Notes: generated from the letters alone by a model not told the origin. A stretch of 64,000 nt of DNA from CAZKRL01 sp964555295 (GCA_964555295.1 CAZKRL010000007.1:1-64000); one strand, 5' to 3'; positions 1-8,838 are shown, numbered from the stretch's first letter. Translations and numbers: made by a program.

Positions 1-2332
1 AACTACCCGCCTTGGATAACATCAACATCTGGGTTTGTACCATATCATAGTCAACGAATAATACTGTATTCTCCTTCACCTCTTGCTGAATATAAGTGTT
101 GGGCATAGGATAAGATTCCATTTTAGCAGGAAGGGTATGCAACTTCCTTATGCTTGCATAGGCAGCATCCATTGGAGTTTTGCCATAGAAGAATACCTGA
201 TGACGATAAGACGTAAGACTATGAATGATCTTCACCAAATCCTCTCCCTTCAGCGCATCGAGCTGTGCATTGGAGAGATTATTATTGAATTTGTTCTTTG
301 GGCCATATGTCACATAATCACGCATCGCAGCGTTGAGTATCAAATCCTTGTTCAGCTTGTCATCATCGCGTGACTTTTTAATATCAGCAATCAAATTCTT
401 CAATGCTTCTTCGTCGGCCTTGCAATTCAGCAATAAATCCTGCAAAAGAGTGAACCCTTCTTCAAACGACTCAACCAAACCATCTAATGTTATATAAGAT
501 GTGCTAACACTGTATCCAATGCCCAATGAATATGCCTTCTTCTTCAATTCCTCCGCAGAATTTTTAGCAGTGCCGAGATAATCGAGATACATCAATGCAA
601 CGTCTACAGTAGCATCTTCCCGCAAGTTTTCATCGAGCTCTATGTATACTTGAAACAAATCATTGTTCTTATTTGGCACATAATACATATTCACTCCGTC
701 TTTCAATTCCCGTTGCGCTAAATCCTTTTTGTAATCCAGGAATTGTGGAGTCAAACGAGAAGAAGTTTTTTTCTCAAACTCTTTATAAAACTCAGATTTA
801 GCCGTGCGATTCAATTCCACCGGAGTGATGGATGGCTTATCTACTTTATACACATTCTTATCCTCACCCGTGCGCTTGTATACTATGCAATAATTGTCCT
901 TCAAATTTTTCTTGGTCCATTCAATTACCTGATCCCTCGTTATCGCAGCAAGGCGATCGTTATAATTTACATAATCCGACCAGTCTGCGCCCATGATGAA
1001 TGCATCACTCATCTGCGAAACCCTGAAATTATTGGACTCTTGTTGTGATAGAGCGTCCTTTTTCATATTTCGGATCACGGCTTTCATAAGATCATCCGAG
1101 AAATCACCCTTCTTGATCTTCTCTACCTCTGCAATCATCAGATCTCTTACTTCCTCAAGTGTTTGACCCTTCTTCGGACCACCCGTCATCATGAACTGAC
1201 CATAGTCCCGGTTTCCGTATGCGTATGCACTGGCCGATAGTACCAACTGCTTTTGCAATAGATTCATATCCATCAAACCCGCCTGTCCATTGCTAAGCAA
1301 ACTAGACACCAGATCGGCAATAAGATAATCACCAGCGCGATAGCCACCAATTCGGTAGCCCATCGAGACCAGCTCTTCAGTAGGTCCGAAAACATCGCGT
1401 GAAATTACTTTCGTGATTGGGGCTTCCACTGGCATTTTGGGAGCATCTACCGGAACCGGTTTCATCTTACCGAAATACTGATCAATCATTTTGATGGTTG
1501 CGTCATAGTCAAAAGAACCTGCCAGACAAATGGCCATATTGTTGGGCACATAATACTTCTTGAAATACGCGTGAATCTTCTCCATTGAAGGATTCTTCAG
1601 GTGTTCGCCCTTGCCAATTGTAGTTTGGGTTCCGTAAGGGTGAGTGGGATACATCATCTGACTCATTGCATAGAACACCTTTCTGCCATCGTTATCCTGA
1701 GCGCGATTGAATTCTTCGTACACGGCCTCGAGTTCTGTATGGAAAAGACGCAAGACGAGTTCTCCGAAACGCTCTGACTCCACCATCATCCATTTTTCAA
1801 GTTCAGTAGAAGGAATATCATTCACATACACCGTTCTCTCCAAAGAGGTGAAAGCATTGGTGCCCTTGGCTCCGAGACCGGAGATCATTTTATCATATTC
1901 ATTGGCTACGGCCAACTTGGCGGCAACACCGGAGAGACTATCGATTTGATGATAGATTGCCTTCTTCCTCGACGCATCGGTTTCAGCTTTGTGCGCCTCA
2001 TACAGGTCTGAGATCTGCTTGAGATATTTACTCTCATTGGCCCAATCCTGAGTACCCATGTGAGAGGTACCCTTGAACACCATGTGCTCCAGGTAGTGCG
2101 CAAGTCCTGTCACATCCGCAGGGTCGTTGGTACTTCCGGTATTCACTGCGATGTAGGTCTGAATGCGTGGCACCTCTTCGTTCACCGAAAGGTAAACTTT
2201 CAGTCCATTTGCAAGCGTGTATATTCTGGTTCCGGTAGGATCTCCGGGCACAGATTTATAGGAATAATTCTGAGCGGAAGAAAACAGTGCAAAAAAGCAA
2301 ACGCAAATAATGGCAGATATGAGCTTGTTCAT
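1..2332 (-). CDS. M16 family zinc metallopeptidase, N-terminal 777 residues (3' end outside window)
   Basis: The reading frame opens at the ATG complementary to 2330-2332 and runs without a stop to the window edge, so the C-terminus is missing. It begins with a signal peptide (MNKLISAIICVCFFALFSSA, then QNYSYK), so the enzyme is exported. About 70 residues in is the inverted zinc motif HxxEH within GLAHYLEHMVFKGTSHMGT, the hallmark of the pitrilysin/insulinase family. Near the window edge the frame reads LFVDYDMVQTQMLML, typical of the second M16 half in Bacteroidota two-repeat enzymes of about 950 residues; roughly 150-200 residues are therefore missing. M16 enzymes degrade peptides of intermediate size. 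The identity is secure; the substrate is not known. Confidence 0.9.
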   Translation of the reverse strand, partial: MNKLISAIICVCFFALFSSAQNYSYKSVPGDPTGTRIYTLANGLKVYLSVNEEVPRIQTYIAVNTGSTNDPADVTGLAHYLEHMVFKGTSHMGTQDWANESKYLKQISDLYEAHKAETDASRKKAIYHQIDSLSGVAAKLAVANEYDKMISGLGAKGTNAFTSLERTVYVNDIPSTELEKWMMVESERFGELVLRLFHTELEAVYEEFNRAQDNDGRKVFYAMSQMMYPTHPYGTQTTIGKGEHLKNPSMEKIHAYFKKYYVPNNMAICLAGSFDYDATIKMIDQYFGKMKPVPVDAPKMPVEAPITKVISRDVFGPTEELVSMGYRIGGYRAGDYLIADLVSSLLSNGQAGLMDMNLLQKQLVLSASAYAYGNRDYGQFMMTGGPKKGQTLEEVRDLMIAEVEKIKKGDFSDDLMKAVIRNMKKDALSQQESNNFRVSQMSDAFIMGADWSDYVNYNDRLAAITRDQVIEWTKKNLKDNYCIVYKRTGEDKNVYKVDKPSITPVELNRTAKSEFYKEFEKKTSSRLTPQFLDYKKDLAQRELKDGVNMYYVPNKNNDLFQVYIELDENLREDATVDVALMYLDYLGTAKNSAEELKKKAYSLGIGYSVSTSYITLDGLVESFEEGFTLLQDLLLNCKADEEALKNLIADIKKSRDDDKLNKDLILNAAMRDYVTYGPKNKFNNNLSNAQLDALKGEDLVKIIHSLTSYRHQVFFYGKTPMDAAYASIRKLHTLPAKMESYPMPNTYIQQEVKENTVLFVDYDMVQTQMLMLSKAGS

Positions 2333-2652
2333 GGTAAAGATTATTTGGGCGAAAATATTAAAACATCTGAATGATTGACGCCTGTTTCAAGAGAAAACGC
2401 CATGTTTGTTGCTTCATTCTGCGAATAAGCAAATGCGCTATCATCAGGTGCAATTTGAACCCTCCCGCAACCTTTTGGACATGCAATGTTGCGACACGGG
2501 CAACGCTGAAGACTGAATGACATAAAACCAAATGATAAATCCCAACCTGAGCTGGGATGATTACAATTTGATTTAGCGGAGAGAGGGGATTAGCAATGCT
2601 GTTGTCCCGAGGGGGTGGCTTCAACCGAAAAGAATGATGCCGCCTGAACTAC

Positions 2653-2752
2653 NNNNNNNNNNNNNNNNNNNNNNNNNNNNNNNNNNNNNNNNNNNNNNNN
2701 NNNNNNNNNNNNNNNNNNNNNNNNNNNNNNNNNNNNNNNNNNNNNNNNNNNN
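2653..2752. other. Assembly gap of 100 N
   Basis: Exactly 100 undetermined bases, the conventional placeholder for a scaffold join of unknown length. The flanks belong to one repeat unit (compare 2851-2953, where the same sequence is uninterrupted). Confidence 0.98.
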
Positions 2753-2867
2753 GTTTCGGCTGTTTCATTTTTGTATATCCATTCGCTAGCATCCTGCGGG
2801 CTGACTCGCTAGTTTCAAGCGAAGAACATTTGTCGGGATTACTTGCGTGATCCCGAGGGGGTGGCTT

Positions 2868-3102
<235 letters not shown>

Positions 3103-3111
3103 GTGGGGCGG

Positions 3112-3141
3112 CAAATGTATTGCGAAACTTGAAATTTCCAA
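3112..3141 (-). promoter_or_regulatory. Bacteroidota-type promoter of tRNA-Ser
   Basis: On the minus strand a TTG (3139-3141) is followed after exactly 19 bases by TACATTTG (3112-3119), a full match to the Bacteroidota housekeeping consensus TTG/TAnnTTTG. Transcription would begin a few bases before the mature tRNA 5' end at 3102. Confidence 0.75.
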
Positions 3142-3184
3142 CCACGAAATCATCCTGCCGCAGATCGGCGGATTTACGGGGCCT

Positions 3185-3337
3185 CTAACACGACCGCAGG
3201 ACGAAAAGCATGTGGATAATCCAAAATGAACCGGCAATTTGCAGTAAGGTAGAATCAGCGAAAATGGCATCGCAGAATAAACCTAAAAAAATAAGGGCCA
3301 TGTTAAACTGGACAAACAAACAAGCCATAGTCTTCAT
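3185..3337 (-). CDS. Possible small membrane protein, 50 residues
   Basis: An ATG at 3337-3335 opens a 50-codon frame ending in TAG at 3187-3185. The product contains two hydrophobic stretches (VQFNMALIFLGLFCDAIFA and LLQIAGSFWIIHMLFVL), consistent with a tiny two-helix membrane protein ending LRSC. It lies directly upstream of the tRNA-Ser promoter on the same strand. No Shine-Dalgarno sequence is seen, which is normal in this phylum. The family is not recognised, and the frame is short enough to be chance; the hydrophobic pattern is the only positive evidence. Confidence 0.35.
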   Translation of the reverse strand: MKTMACLFVQFNMALIFLGLFCDAIFADSTLLQIAGSFWIIHMLFVLRSC

Positions 3338-3802
3338 TGGAAAAAGAAAGTATTAGTAACAAGACAAGTAATTCCAACACAATAACTTAACATATCAAAA
3401 CCCACTAGCTTACGCTTAGCACGATAACATAAGAACCCTCACTTTCGCGAGGGTCCTTACACAGACTATCGTGCTGTCTCCTGCCGGTCCGGTTGGTAGG
3501 GTTAGACCAACTTACCCACCTAATTACCATCTTTCAAAATGTATGTAGGCGCCGTTATCTCTCACCCGGTAGCTACATTTTCAATTAGGGTTTTTATTTA
3601 TTACGAATATAAATATTTTCATTCACAACTGCGCGATAAAATTTCATAGAAAAGCGCAGTATCGGATATAAGTTCTCCCCAAGCCTTAGCCGAAACCAGC
3701 TACATTTATTACTACTAACTTCGTTGCAACCCATGAGACAACAATATTCCGAATTTATTGATAGAAATATTTTGTAAGTCCATTGCATTAAAGTCGAACT
3801 TT
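3338..3802. other. Intergenic stretch with strong hairpin potential, possible structured RNA
   Basis: No convincing gene is seen. Bases 3418-3426 pair perfectly with 3467-3475 (9 bp), enclosing a second stem of 3435-3440 with 3449-3454. Further on, TTGGT/ACCAA (about 3492-3508) and a six-base ATGTAG/CTACAT pairing (about 3542-3578) suggest more stems. This is unusual in an otherwise AT-rich, unstructured neighbourhood. It could be a small RNA, a leader or remnants of a mobile element; neither the strand nor a promoter could be fixed. Confidence 0.35.
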
Positions 3803-4330
3803 TCATTTGTAACTGTTAGGTTCATTGGAAATAAATTCTCCAGGGGTTGCGAGATTAAAATAAATCTTTTCAAGAGTGCCATCATGCCTTTCATAAAAAA
3901 AAGGACTACAATAAGTGTCATTCATTTTAGAATACAACTCTAAAATCCAAATAGATTTATATTTTTCACTTTTGATTGGTACAATAGATTTGCCAACAAC
4001 ATAGTTTTGACACCCAATTATCACAAAATGGTAAATGTCATCATCTTCGTATGCAAATTTTTTATCTGAAATAAAAGATTTATATGACATGTCATAAATT
4101 GAGTACTCAGGAATGAACTGAAGGTCTTTACCAAAATAATTTATAAATTTTTCCTTAAAAGACTCTGAATATTTTTTGTTATATCTTACATTCATTGGCA
4201 TATATGGAACATCAGACAATGAATCAAGAGTATATAAAGCCCAATCATTAGGACTGAAATATGTTGGTTGTGAAAAAAAAGTGATACTTGATACGATAAG
4301 TGTGATTGTTACGATAATCGTTTTCATCAT
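3803..4330 (-). CDS. Secreted protein of unknown function, paralogue A (175 aa)
   Basis: The product starts MMKTIIVTITLIVSSITFFS, a signal peptide with a cleavage site near SQP, and has no later membrane helix, so it should be exported. It is a clear paralogue of the next gene upstream (4458-5000). Both share PYMPM/PYIPM near residue 43, the run YSESFKEKFIN, a segment of the form FIPEYSI, the segment IPIKS-x-x-YKSIW, and a C-terminal KDGT/HDGT-LEK(I) stretch. Both are followed by AT-rich spacers. A decayed third copy lies at 5005-5085. The family is not recognised. The conserved aromatic and basic positions suggest a folded domain of about 150 residues rather than low-complexity sequence. Confidence 0.75.
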   Translation of the reverse strand: MMKTIIVTITLIVSSITFFSQPTYFSPNDWALYTLDSLSDVPYMPMNVRYNKKYSESFKEKFINYFGKDLQFIPEYSIYDMSYKSFISDKKFAYEDDDIYHFVIIGCQNYVVGKSIVPIKSEKYKSIWILELYSKMNDTYCSPFFYERHDGTLEKIYFNLATPGEFISNEPNSYK

Positions 4331-4386
4331 ATTTTTATTTTAGAGAAAAAATATACAAATAATTAAAATATTAAATCCTTTTCTTT

Positions 4387-4461
4387 TTAAAAATCTTCTT
4401 TATCACCAATCCATTTAAATCCATTCATACCACCATCAAATTCAAACTCAAATATTCTTAA
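4387..4461 (-). pseudogene. Orphan 3' coding remnant
   Basis: Just downstream of the 180-aa gene, in another frame, the minus strand reads LRIFEFEFDGGMNGFKWIG followed by DKEDF and a stop (TAA at 4389-4387). The composition (alternating aromatic, acidic and Gly residues) looks like the C-terminus of a real protein, but no start or upstream body is attached. It is interpreted as the tail of a gene whose front has been lost. The call is tentative because the fragment is only about 24 codons. Confidence 0.25.
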
Positions 4462-5000
4462 TTGAATACTTTATAATATAAATTTCGTTTCTTTTTAAGA
4501 AAACTTCCACTAGCTGGATATGATAGGTTTTGCCATATTTTTTCAAAAGTTCCGTCCTTTTTTTCAAAAAAAACATCAGGATAGTATTGATTATTAGATG
4601 TACAATGAATTTCAATAATCCAAATACTTTTATAGATATCACTTTTTATTGGAATTTGAGAATGTCCAACAATATATTCATTATTACTACCAATGCCTAT
4701 GAACATTTTGTCTTCTTCAGAAGTAAATTTTTTATTAGCAATAAACATTTTATAGGGTAAACTATTGATTGAGTATTCAGGAATGAATTGGAAATCAGTG
4801 CCAAAAAAATTTATAAATTTTTCTTTGAAAGATTCTGAATATTCTCCCGATATTCTAACGCCCATCGGGATATATGGTATGGACAATGAATCTAAAACAT
4901 ATAATTGATAACTACTATTATTGCTGTACTTCGGTTGCGAGGAAGAAATAAAACTTGATACGATAAATGCGATTGTTGCAATAATAGTTTTCATACACAT
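4458..5000 (-). CDS. Secreted protein of unknown function, paralogue B (180 aa)
   Basis: Two in-frame ATGs (5000 and 4994) precede the signal peptide MKTIIATIAFIVSSFISSSQ; the second gives the more typical N-terminus. The mature part aligns along its whole length with the 175-aa gene at 3803-4330: YSESFKEKFINFFG, FIPEYSINSLPYK, QIPIKSDIYKSIWIIEIH and KKDGTFEKIWQNLSYPASGSF. It ends KKKRNLYYKVFN, longer than the ISNEPNSYK ending of paralogue A. The head-to-tail arrangement indicates tandem duplication. No known domain is recognised. Confidence 0.75.
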   Translation of the reverse strand: MCMKTIIATIAFIVSSFISSSQPKYSNNSSYQLYVLDSLSIPYIPMGVRISGEYSESFKEKFINFFGTDFQFIPEYSINSLPYKMFIANKKFTSEEDKMFIGIGSNNEYIVGHSQIPIKSDIYKSIWIIEIHCTSNNQYYPDVFFEKKDGTFEKIWQNLSYPASGSFLKKKRNLYYKVFN

Positions 5001-5004
5001 TTTT

Positions 5005-5085
5005 TTATTTATAACTGTTACGTTCTTTGGAAATAAAATTACCAGAGATTCAAAAAATTTATTCGTTTCTCCAAATTCCTTTATG
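5005..5085 (-). pseudogene. Decayed third copy of the secreted paralogue family (3' end only)
   Basis: In one minus-strand frame the sequence reads GIWRNE-stop-IF-stop-ISGNFISKERNSYK-stop. This lines up with EKIWQNLSYPASGSFLKKKRNLYYK of paralogue B and EFISNEPNSYK of paralogue A. Two internal stops and the absence of the upstream body show a dead 3' remnant. It sits immediately upstream of the intact copy at 4458-5000, so the locus once held at least three tandem members. Confidence 0.6.
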
Positions 5086-5109
5086 CAAACAATTCGATTA
5101 ATACCTCAT

Positions 5110-5847
5110 TTATTGATCTAAAAAGCTCAATGTATCAAAAGTTTCTATTTTCAATCCAATTTCGTTTAACTCATCATGCGCAGGGAAAGTCATACCATTT
5201 GCATTCACAAAACAACTTCTGTCAAGCTTTGACATACAATTTTGACAAAATTTCCCTACACATTTCCCATCATTATATATCGCCATTAAACACCTCTTGT
5301 CTTCACAATGATCTAACCCCATAGTGTGTCCAATTTCATGCACCACAGTGTGATGAAAGTATGGATTTCCCTTTAATATTATGGTTCTCCCTCCAGGAAA
5401 CGTGCAGCCACGACAAGATAAATCCCCCAAATATATAGGCTTATCAGTAACATAAATAACTCTATCTGACGGATGGGCACATGACTCCAAACATTGTCGC
5501 GCGTCCAGTTGTTCATTGGGAACTCTATAACAATCTGTTGGGATTGTTTGCGGCGAAAGCGTCTTTGCCCCACATCGAAAAACCTCATTTACAATCGAAT
5601 TAGCCATGGATATATATTTTTGATCATATGTTCCAAAGCCTCGAATAACCCATGGACTTGCAACATCACCTTTAGTTCGAAATCCATTAAGAAATGTGCT
5701 CAATAGTCTCTCGGTTCCAACAGAATAAGAAGTTTCGTCAGGACTTAACATAAATGGATGGTCATGATAATAAATATCATCAATTAATCTATTTCCTACT
5801 ACAAAGCATAAAGCGATGCTTATACCCCAAAATAAATTCTTGATCAT
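5110..5847 (-). CDS. Secreted archaemetzincin-like (M54) zinc metalloprotease
   Basis: The 245-residue product has an N-terminal hydrophobic signal or anchor (FWGISIALCFVVG). Its catalytic core reads VVHEIGHTMGLDHC, then EDKRCLM. This is the archaemetzincin signature: HExxHxxGxxH followed by C-x4-C-x-M. The family then has a further CxxC, here CQNC 12 residues after the Met, where about 17 is usual. Archaemetzincins bind a catalytic zinc through the three His and a second structural zinc through the cysteines. The protein is richer in cysteine than neighbours, consistent with export. Its start overlaps the stop of a 52-codon upstream gene (ATGA), so the two are probably translationally coupled. 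Substrate unknown. Confidence 0.8.
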   Translation of the reverse strand: MIKNLFWGISIALCFVVGNRLIDDIYYHDHPFMLSPDETSYSVGTERLLSTFLNGFRTKGDVASPWVIRGFGTYDQKYISMANSIVNEVFRCGAKTLSPQTIPTDCYRVPNEQLDARQCLESCAHPSDRVIYVTDKPIYLGDLSCRGCTFPGGRTIILKGNPYFHHTVVHEIGHTMGLDHCEDKRCLMAIYNDGKCVGKFCQNCMSKLDRSCFVNANGMTFPAHDELNEIGLKIETFDTLSFLDQ

Positions 5848-6002
5848 TGTTTTGCAGAATAGGTTTTTAAGCGGAAATCCTCTAATGCATTCATACCCAC
5901 CGGATGAGTAAAATCATTTACAGTATCGATACAAAATGAAATGAATTGCGAATTGAGATGAGTCGAAATTAGCGCGAGCATGAGAGAGAAGAAGAACTTC
6001 AT
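5844..6002 (-). CDS. Small secreted peptide coupled to the metalloprotease (52 aa)
   Basis: An ATG at 6002-6000 opens a 52-codon frame whose TGA overlaps the ATG of the archaemetzincin-like gene by four bases. The product starts with a signal peptide (MKFFFSLMLALISTHLNSQ) and continues with a short tail, FISFCIDTVNDFTHPVGMNA, with one cysteine. The 4-bp overlap and the secretion signal argue that it is real. It could be an inhibitor or chaperone of the protease or a leader controlling its translation; no family is recognised. It lies divergently to the 162-aa gene at 6136. Confidence 0.5.
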   Translation of the reverse strand: MKFFFSLMLALISTHLNSQFISFCIDTVNDFTHPVGMNALEDFRLKTYSAKQ

Positions 6003-6135
6003 GTTGCAGTGTTTCCTTGAAAACGCAGATGGTTCATTTTATTGTAGAGATCAGAATAAAAATCAAATTCTAAAGAAATGACAACGTAAATACTACAATT
6101 ATATAATAAACCATATAATTCCATGTTCCTGAATT

Positions 6136-6624
6136 ATGATTCAATATTCCACATGTAAACATTTCCTGAAAATCATTACAAAACAAAAGTTTCTTGTACT
6201 AACGGTTATGGCTTTTATAGGCGCTTTCTATACGACGCAATCACAAACCATAACAGTTCACACCAAAGGTCTGCAAGTCTATTTCCGACCGAAGGATAAA
6301 ACCCTTGCAGAATGTAAGGCAGAGGGCCTTATAGAACATCAGTATTTCGGTAATGGAAATTGTCAATACATCTTTGATCTTGACAAGAAAATTTTTATCA
6401 TGAAGCCTGAATATGTTGACTGGCAATACACAAGTAACATAATCGAAAAAGGAAGTGCTGAGAATTTGATTGATCTAAAGACAGAAGATGGAACCACTTA
6501 TATTATTACCAATAAAACTGAAAATAACAAAGAGTTGTTTTTGATTGAATACTTTGACCTAACCGATAAGGTAGAGGGCAGATTTGCTCTACAAGAAGAT
6601 TTTGTTGTAGATATAACCCAATAG
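6136..6624 (+). CDS. Secreted protein of unknown function (162 aa)
   Basis: A hydrophobic N-terminal region (FLVLTVMAFIGAFYTTQSQ) with a probable cleavage site after SQ suggests export; a slightly later start is possible because the first 17 residues are atypical for a signal peptide. The mature part begins TITVHTKGLQVYFRPKDK and contains two cysteines (LAECKAEG and GNCQYIFD) that could form a disulfide, then a lysine/asparagine-rich C-terminus. No domain is recognised. It is followed after 22 bases by another exported orphan on the same strand, so the two may be cotranscribed. Confidence 0.6.
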   Translation: MIQYSTCKHFLKIITKQKFLVLTVMAFIGAFYTTQSQTITVHTKGLQVYFRPKDKTLAECKAEGLIEHQYFGNGNCQYIFDLDKKIFIMKPEYVDWQYTSNIIEKGSAENLIDLKTEDGTTYIITNKTENNKELFLIEYFDLTDKVEGRFALQEDFVVDITQ

Positions 6625-6646
6625 CAATTTATATAAATAGATTTAT

Positions 6647-7279
6647 ATGCAAAGCAAATTACATGACAACCAAGTAGTTTTGATACATTTTATCCCAATA
6701 AATTTTGTTCTTTTTTTCAATATCATTACCATGAACTTAATATGGACTTCGACCGGTTCAGCGCAACGCGATGTAGACTATTTAAATAATTGCGAAAATG
6801 AATCGGCGAATTCGACAATTGACACTATATATAATTATTATAACGTTGATGGAACGACATATACAGAAATATTAGGTGTACGTGACGTGGTTGAGTTAAT
6901 CGACTCTCCGGAAGAGACAATTACATTATATCCTGGTCAGTTTGTTCTCTATCGAGATGGCGAATACAATGAAGAAATACTAGTTAAGGAGGAAATGACC
7001 TTATTTAACTTTCGTAGCATAATACTAAGAGACACCTTCTTTATAGTTGAGCCTGAACATTGTTTGTTTTATTACCAAATGATTCATTCCAAGGGAGATG
7101 AAACACGCTTGTATAAAAACACTACTATTAAAAATGATTGGAGAGAGATATATGTGCTGGTCGAAAACGAAAATGAACCGTTGGTTTTTGATGATATAAT
7201 GGTCCTATGCGAGGTTTATGATCGCTATCAAATGTATACTACGAAAAACGATGAGCAAGAAATATATGTGCCGGAATAA
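6647..7279 (+). CDS. Exported protein of unknown function (210 aa)
   Basis: A long hydrophobic N-terminal region (VVLIHFIPINFVLFFNIITM, residues about 10-29) leads into SAQRDVDYLNN, resembling a signal peptide with cleavage after SAQ near residue 40. The rest is acidic, with many Glu/Asp/Tyr residues (for example DTIYNYYNVDGTTYTEI) and three scattered cysteines. It lies 22 bases downstream of the 162-aa gene and probably shares its transcript. No conserved family is recognised. The low GC content matches the surrounding accessory stretch. Confidence 0.6.
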   Translation: MQSKLHDNQVVLIHFIPINFVLFFNIITMNLIWTSTGSAQRDVDYLNNCENESANSTIDTIYNYYNVDGTTYTEILGVRDVVELIDSPEETITLYPGQFVLYRDGEYNEEILVKEEMTLFNFRSIILRDTFFIVEPEHCLFYYQMIHSKGDETRLYKNTTIKNDWREIYVLVENENEPLVFDDIMVLCEVYDRYQMYTTKNDEQEIYVPE

Positions 7280-7782
7280 AAATCAAAAAAATCATTAAAC
7301 GTTCGAAAAATATCTTACATTTCACTAGTCGATTCAATTATCGATCGTTGAATAAAACTGATTCGTAGCAGATCCATTTGAAAATAGGGCCACATGAAAA
7401 TGAGCAGACTCTATGCGGAGAAAAGCCTAAACAAAAAATTGGGTAATTGGCGCAAACGATATTTAATAATTAGTGGGATATTAGCTAGAAATTCTATGAT
7501 TTAACAAACGATTCTATACATATAGAAATACATATAAAAATTAGAGAAAGCTGATATTTTAGGATTGACTTCCATTCTAGATGATGAATATGAACCTTTT
7601 AGAAGTGCTCAATCAAAGAATATTCAATTGATAACAACATGAAAAGCCAAAATCAAGGGTAAAATGTAACTATTGAAGAGAAATTAATTTATGTGATTGA
7701 ATCTATTGTTGGAGTTGTTGAACCATACAAATCAAAACACAAACATTTATTTGTATGTTATACTATTAAATAAACCCATTTT
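7280..7782. other. Intergenic, no gene seen
   Basis: About 500 AT-rich bases with stops in every frame. No tRNA, repeat or clear terminator was found. The density of short broken frames (for example around 7560-7640 on the plus strand) may reflect a decayed gene, but nothing can be identified. Confidence 0.6.
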
Positions 7783-8289
7783 ATGAATTACGGAAAAACC
7801 ACAGACTATCCGCTTATGGTCAATGGAATTAGCGATTCGTATCGACTTATGGAGGGTCTTTTATGCTCTGACGGCTTTAATATATTTTTTCATCGCTGTG
7901 GAAGTAAAACGGGTTTCCAACCGAAACCATTGGATCATTACCAGGTTATGAAATCAGATCTGTCGATACATGATTTGTACATATACTGTTATGCAGAAGA
8001 AACACGCTGGCATCCGCCGGATGGCTTTCTATTCGATTCAACAAGCTTTTCACCAATGATGAACATTTCTAAAACGCATTTCTTCCTGCAGGATATTGAT
8101 GAATCCAAGTTGAAATCAGGAATAGGCAAGTATATTTTGCAAAATGTAGGAAGTTTTGGAAAAGTAAGAAATTTCCCAATTGATTTAATTGACCAAGGAA
8201 TTAAAGAGTATAAGTGTCATGATTTCAAATCAGAGTCGATATTCAAACAAATAAAATCAGTGAGATGTGGCACTAAAAGCGCTTTTTGA
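7783..8289 (+). CDS. Hypothetical protein (168 aa)
   Basis: A complete frame from ATG to TGA with no signal peptide or membrane segment, so probably cytoplasmic. Cysteines are spread through the protein (LLCSDGFN, HRCGSKTG, IYCYAEE, YKCHDF, VRCGTK). The central segment is rich in aromatic residues (RWHPPDGFLFDSTSFSPMM). No family is recognised. It converges with the minus-strand 141-aa gene, and the intervening 123 bases hold no obvious terminator. Gene status rests on length and balanced composition only. Confidence 0.5.
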   Translation: MNYGKTTDYPLMVNGISDSYRLMEGLLCSDGFNIFFHRCGSKTGFQPKPLDHYQVMKSDLSIHDLYIYCYAEETRWHPPDGFLFDSTSFSPMMNISKTHFFLQDIDESKLKSGIGKYILQNVGSFGKVRNFPIDLIDQGIKEYKCHDFKSESIFKQIKSVRCGTKSAF

Positions 8290-8412
8290 GAACATTGGTA
8301 AATTTTTTCCTTCGATTTTCACAGCGGTCATTCTTGGATTTTTGACTTTGCTCAACTGTCCGGTTCTACCCTATCATTACCACAAAACCAGAACACTCAA
8401 GAATATAAACCA

Positions 8413-8838
8413 TCAAGAACCGTATAACAGCTTTGTCCTAAAGCTATTCAGCAGCGTCGTTTTCTCATCTATAATATCCGATTTTTCAAGGTACCATAAT
8501 GTTCCTCCACCCGATGATAAATAGGTGTCATTCTCAATATTGGTCATGATTAGACGCACGTACAGTATACTTCGCAAAATATCACATATTGAATTCAAAT
8601 TGGGATCCCACAAAAGATAAATTTCATCGTTTGCCATTTCACTGTAATCTTTATCCGCTATCAGATCCTGAATCAATTCAATTAACTTGAAGAGCCCTTC
8701 CAAACTCGTGTCCACCCAATGCAATTCATTCTCCCAACATAAAGCAACAAAATGATTACAGCGTATTTCAGCAGCCGCCACATTGTTAATGGCATTGCAA
8801 ATAGGACATGCTTCATCACCTTCCTCTAATTCTTTCAT
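8413..8838 (-). CDS. Hypothetical protein with N-terminal zinc-ribbon-like cysteines (141 aa)
   Basis: The N-terminus carries CPICNAINNVAAAEIRCNHF: a CxxC pair, then after 13 residues a Cys-x-His, then another Cys (VALCWEN). This spacing resembles a small zinc-binding knuckle. The remainder is alpha-helical and acidic (EGLFKLIELIQDLIADKDY), without signal peptide. It is on the same strand as, and 172 bases downstream of, the N-formylglutamate-amidohydrolase cassette, so it could be its last gene. Function unknown. Confidence 0.5.
   Translation of the reverse strand: MKELEEGDEACPICNAINNVAAAEIRCNHFVALCWENELHWVDTSLEGLFKLIELIQDLIADKDYSEMANDEIYLLWDPNLNSICDILRSILYVRLIMTNIENDTYLSSGGGTLWYLEKSDIIDEKTTLLNSFRTKLLYGS

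Noticed and set aside
8267..8524. 85-codon plus-strand frame
   Set aside because: It overlaps the end of the 168-aa gene and lies antisense to the 141-aa gene; no independent support.
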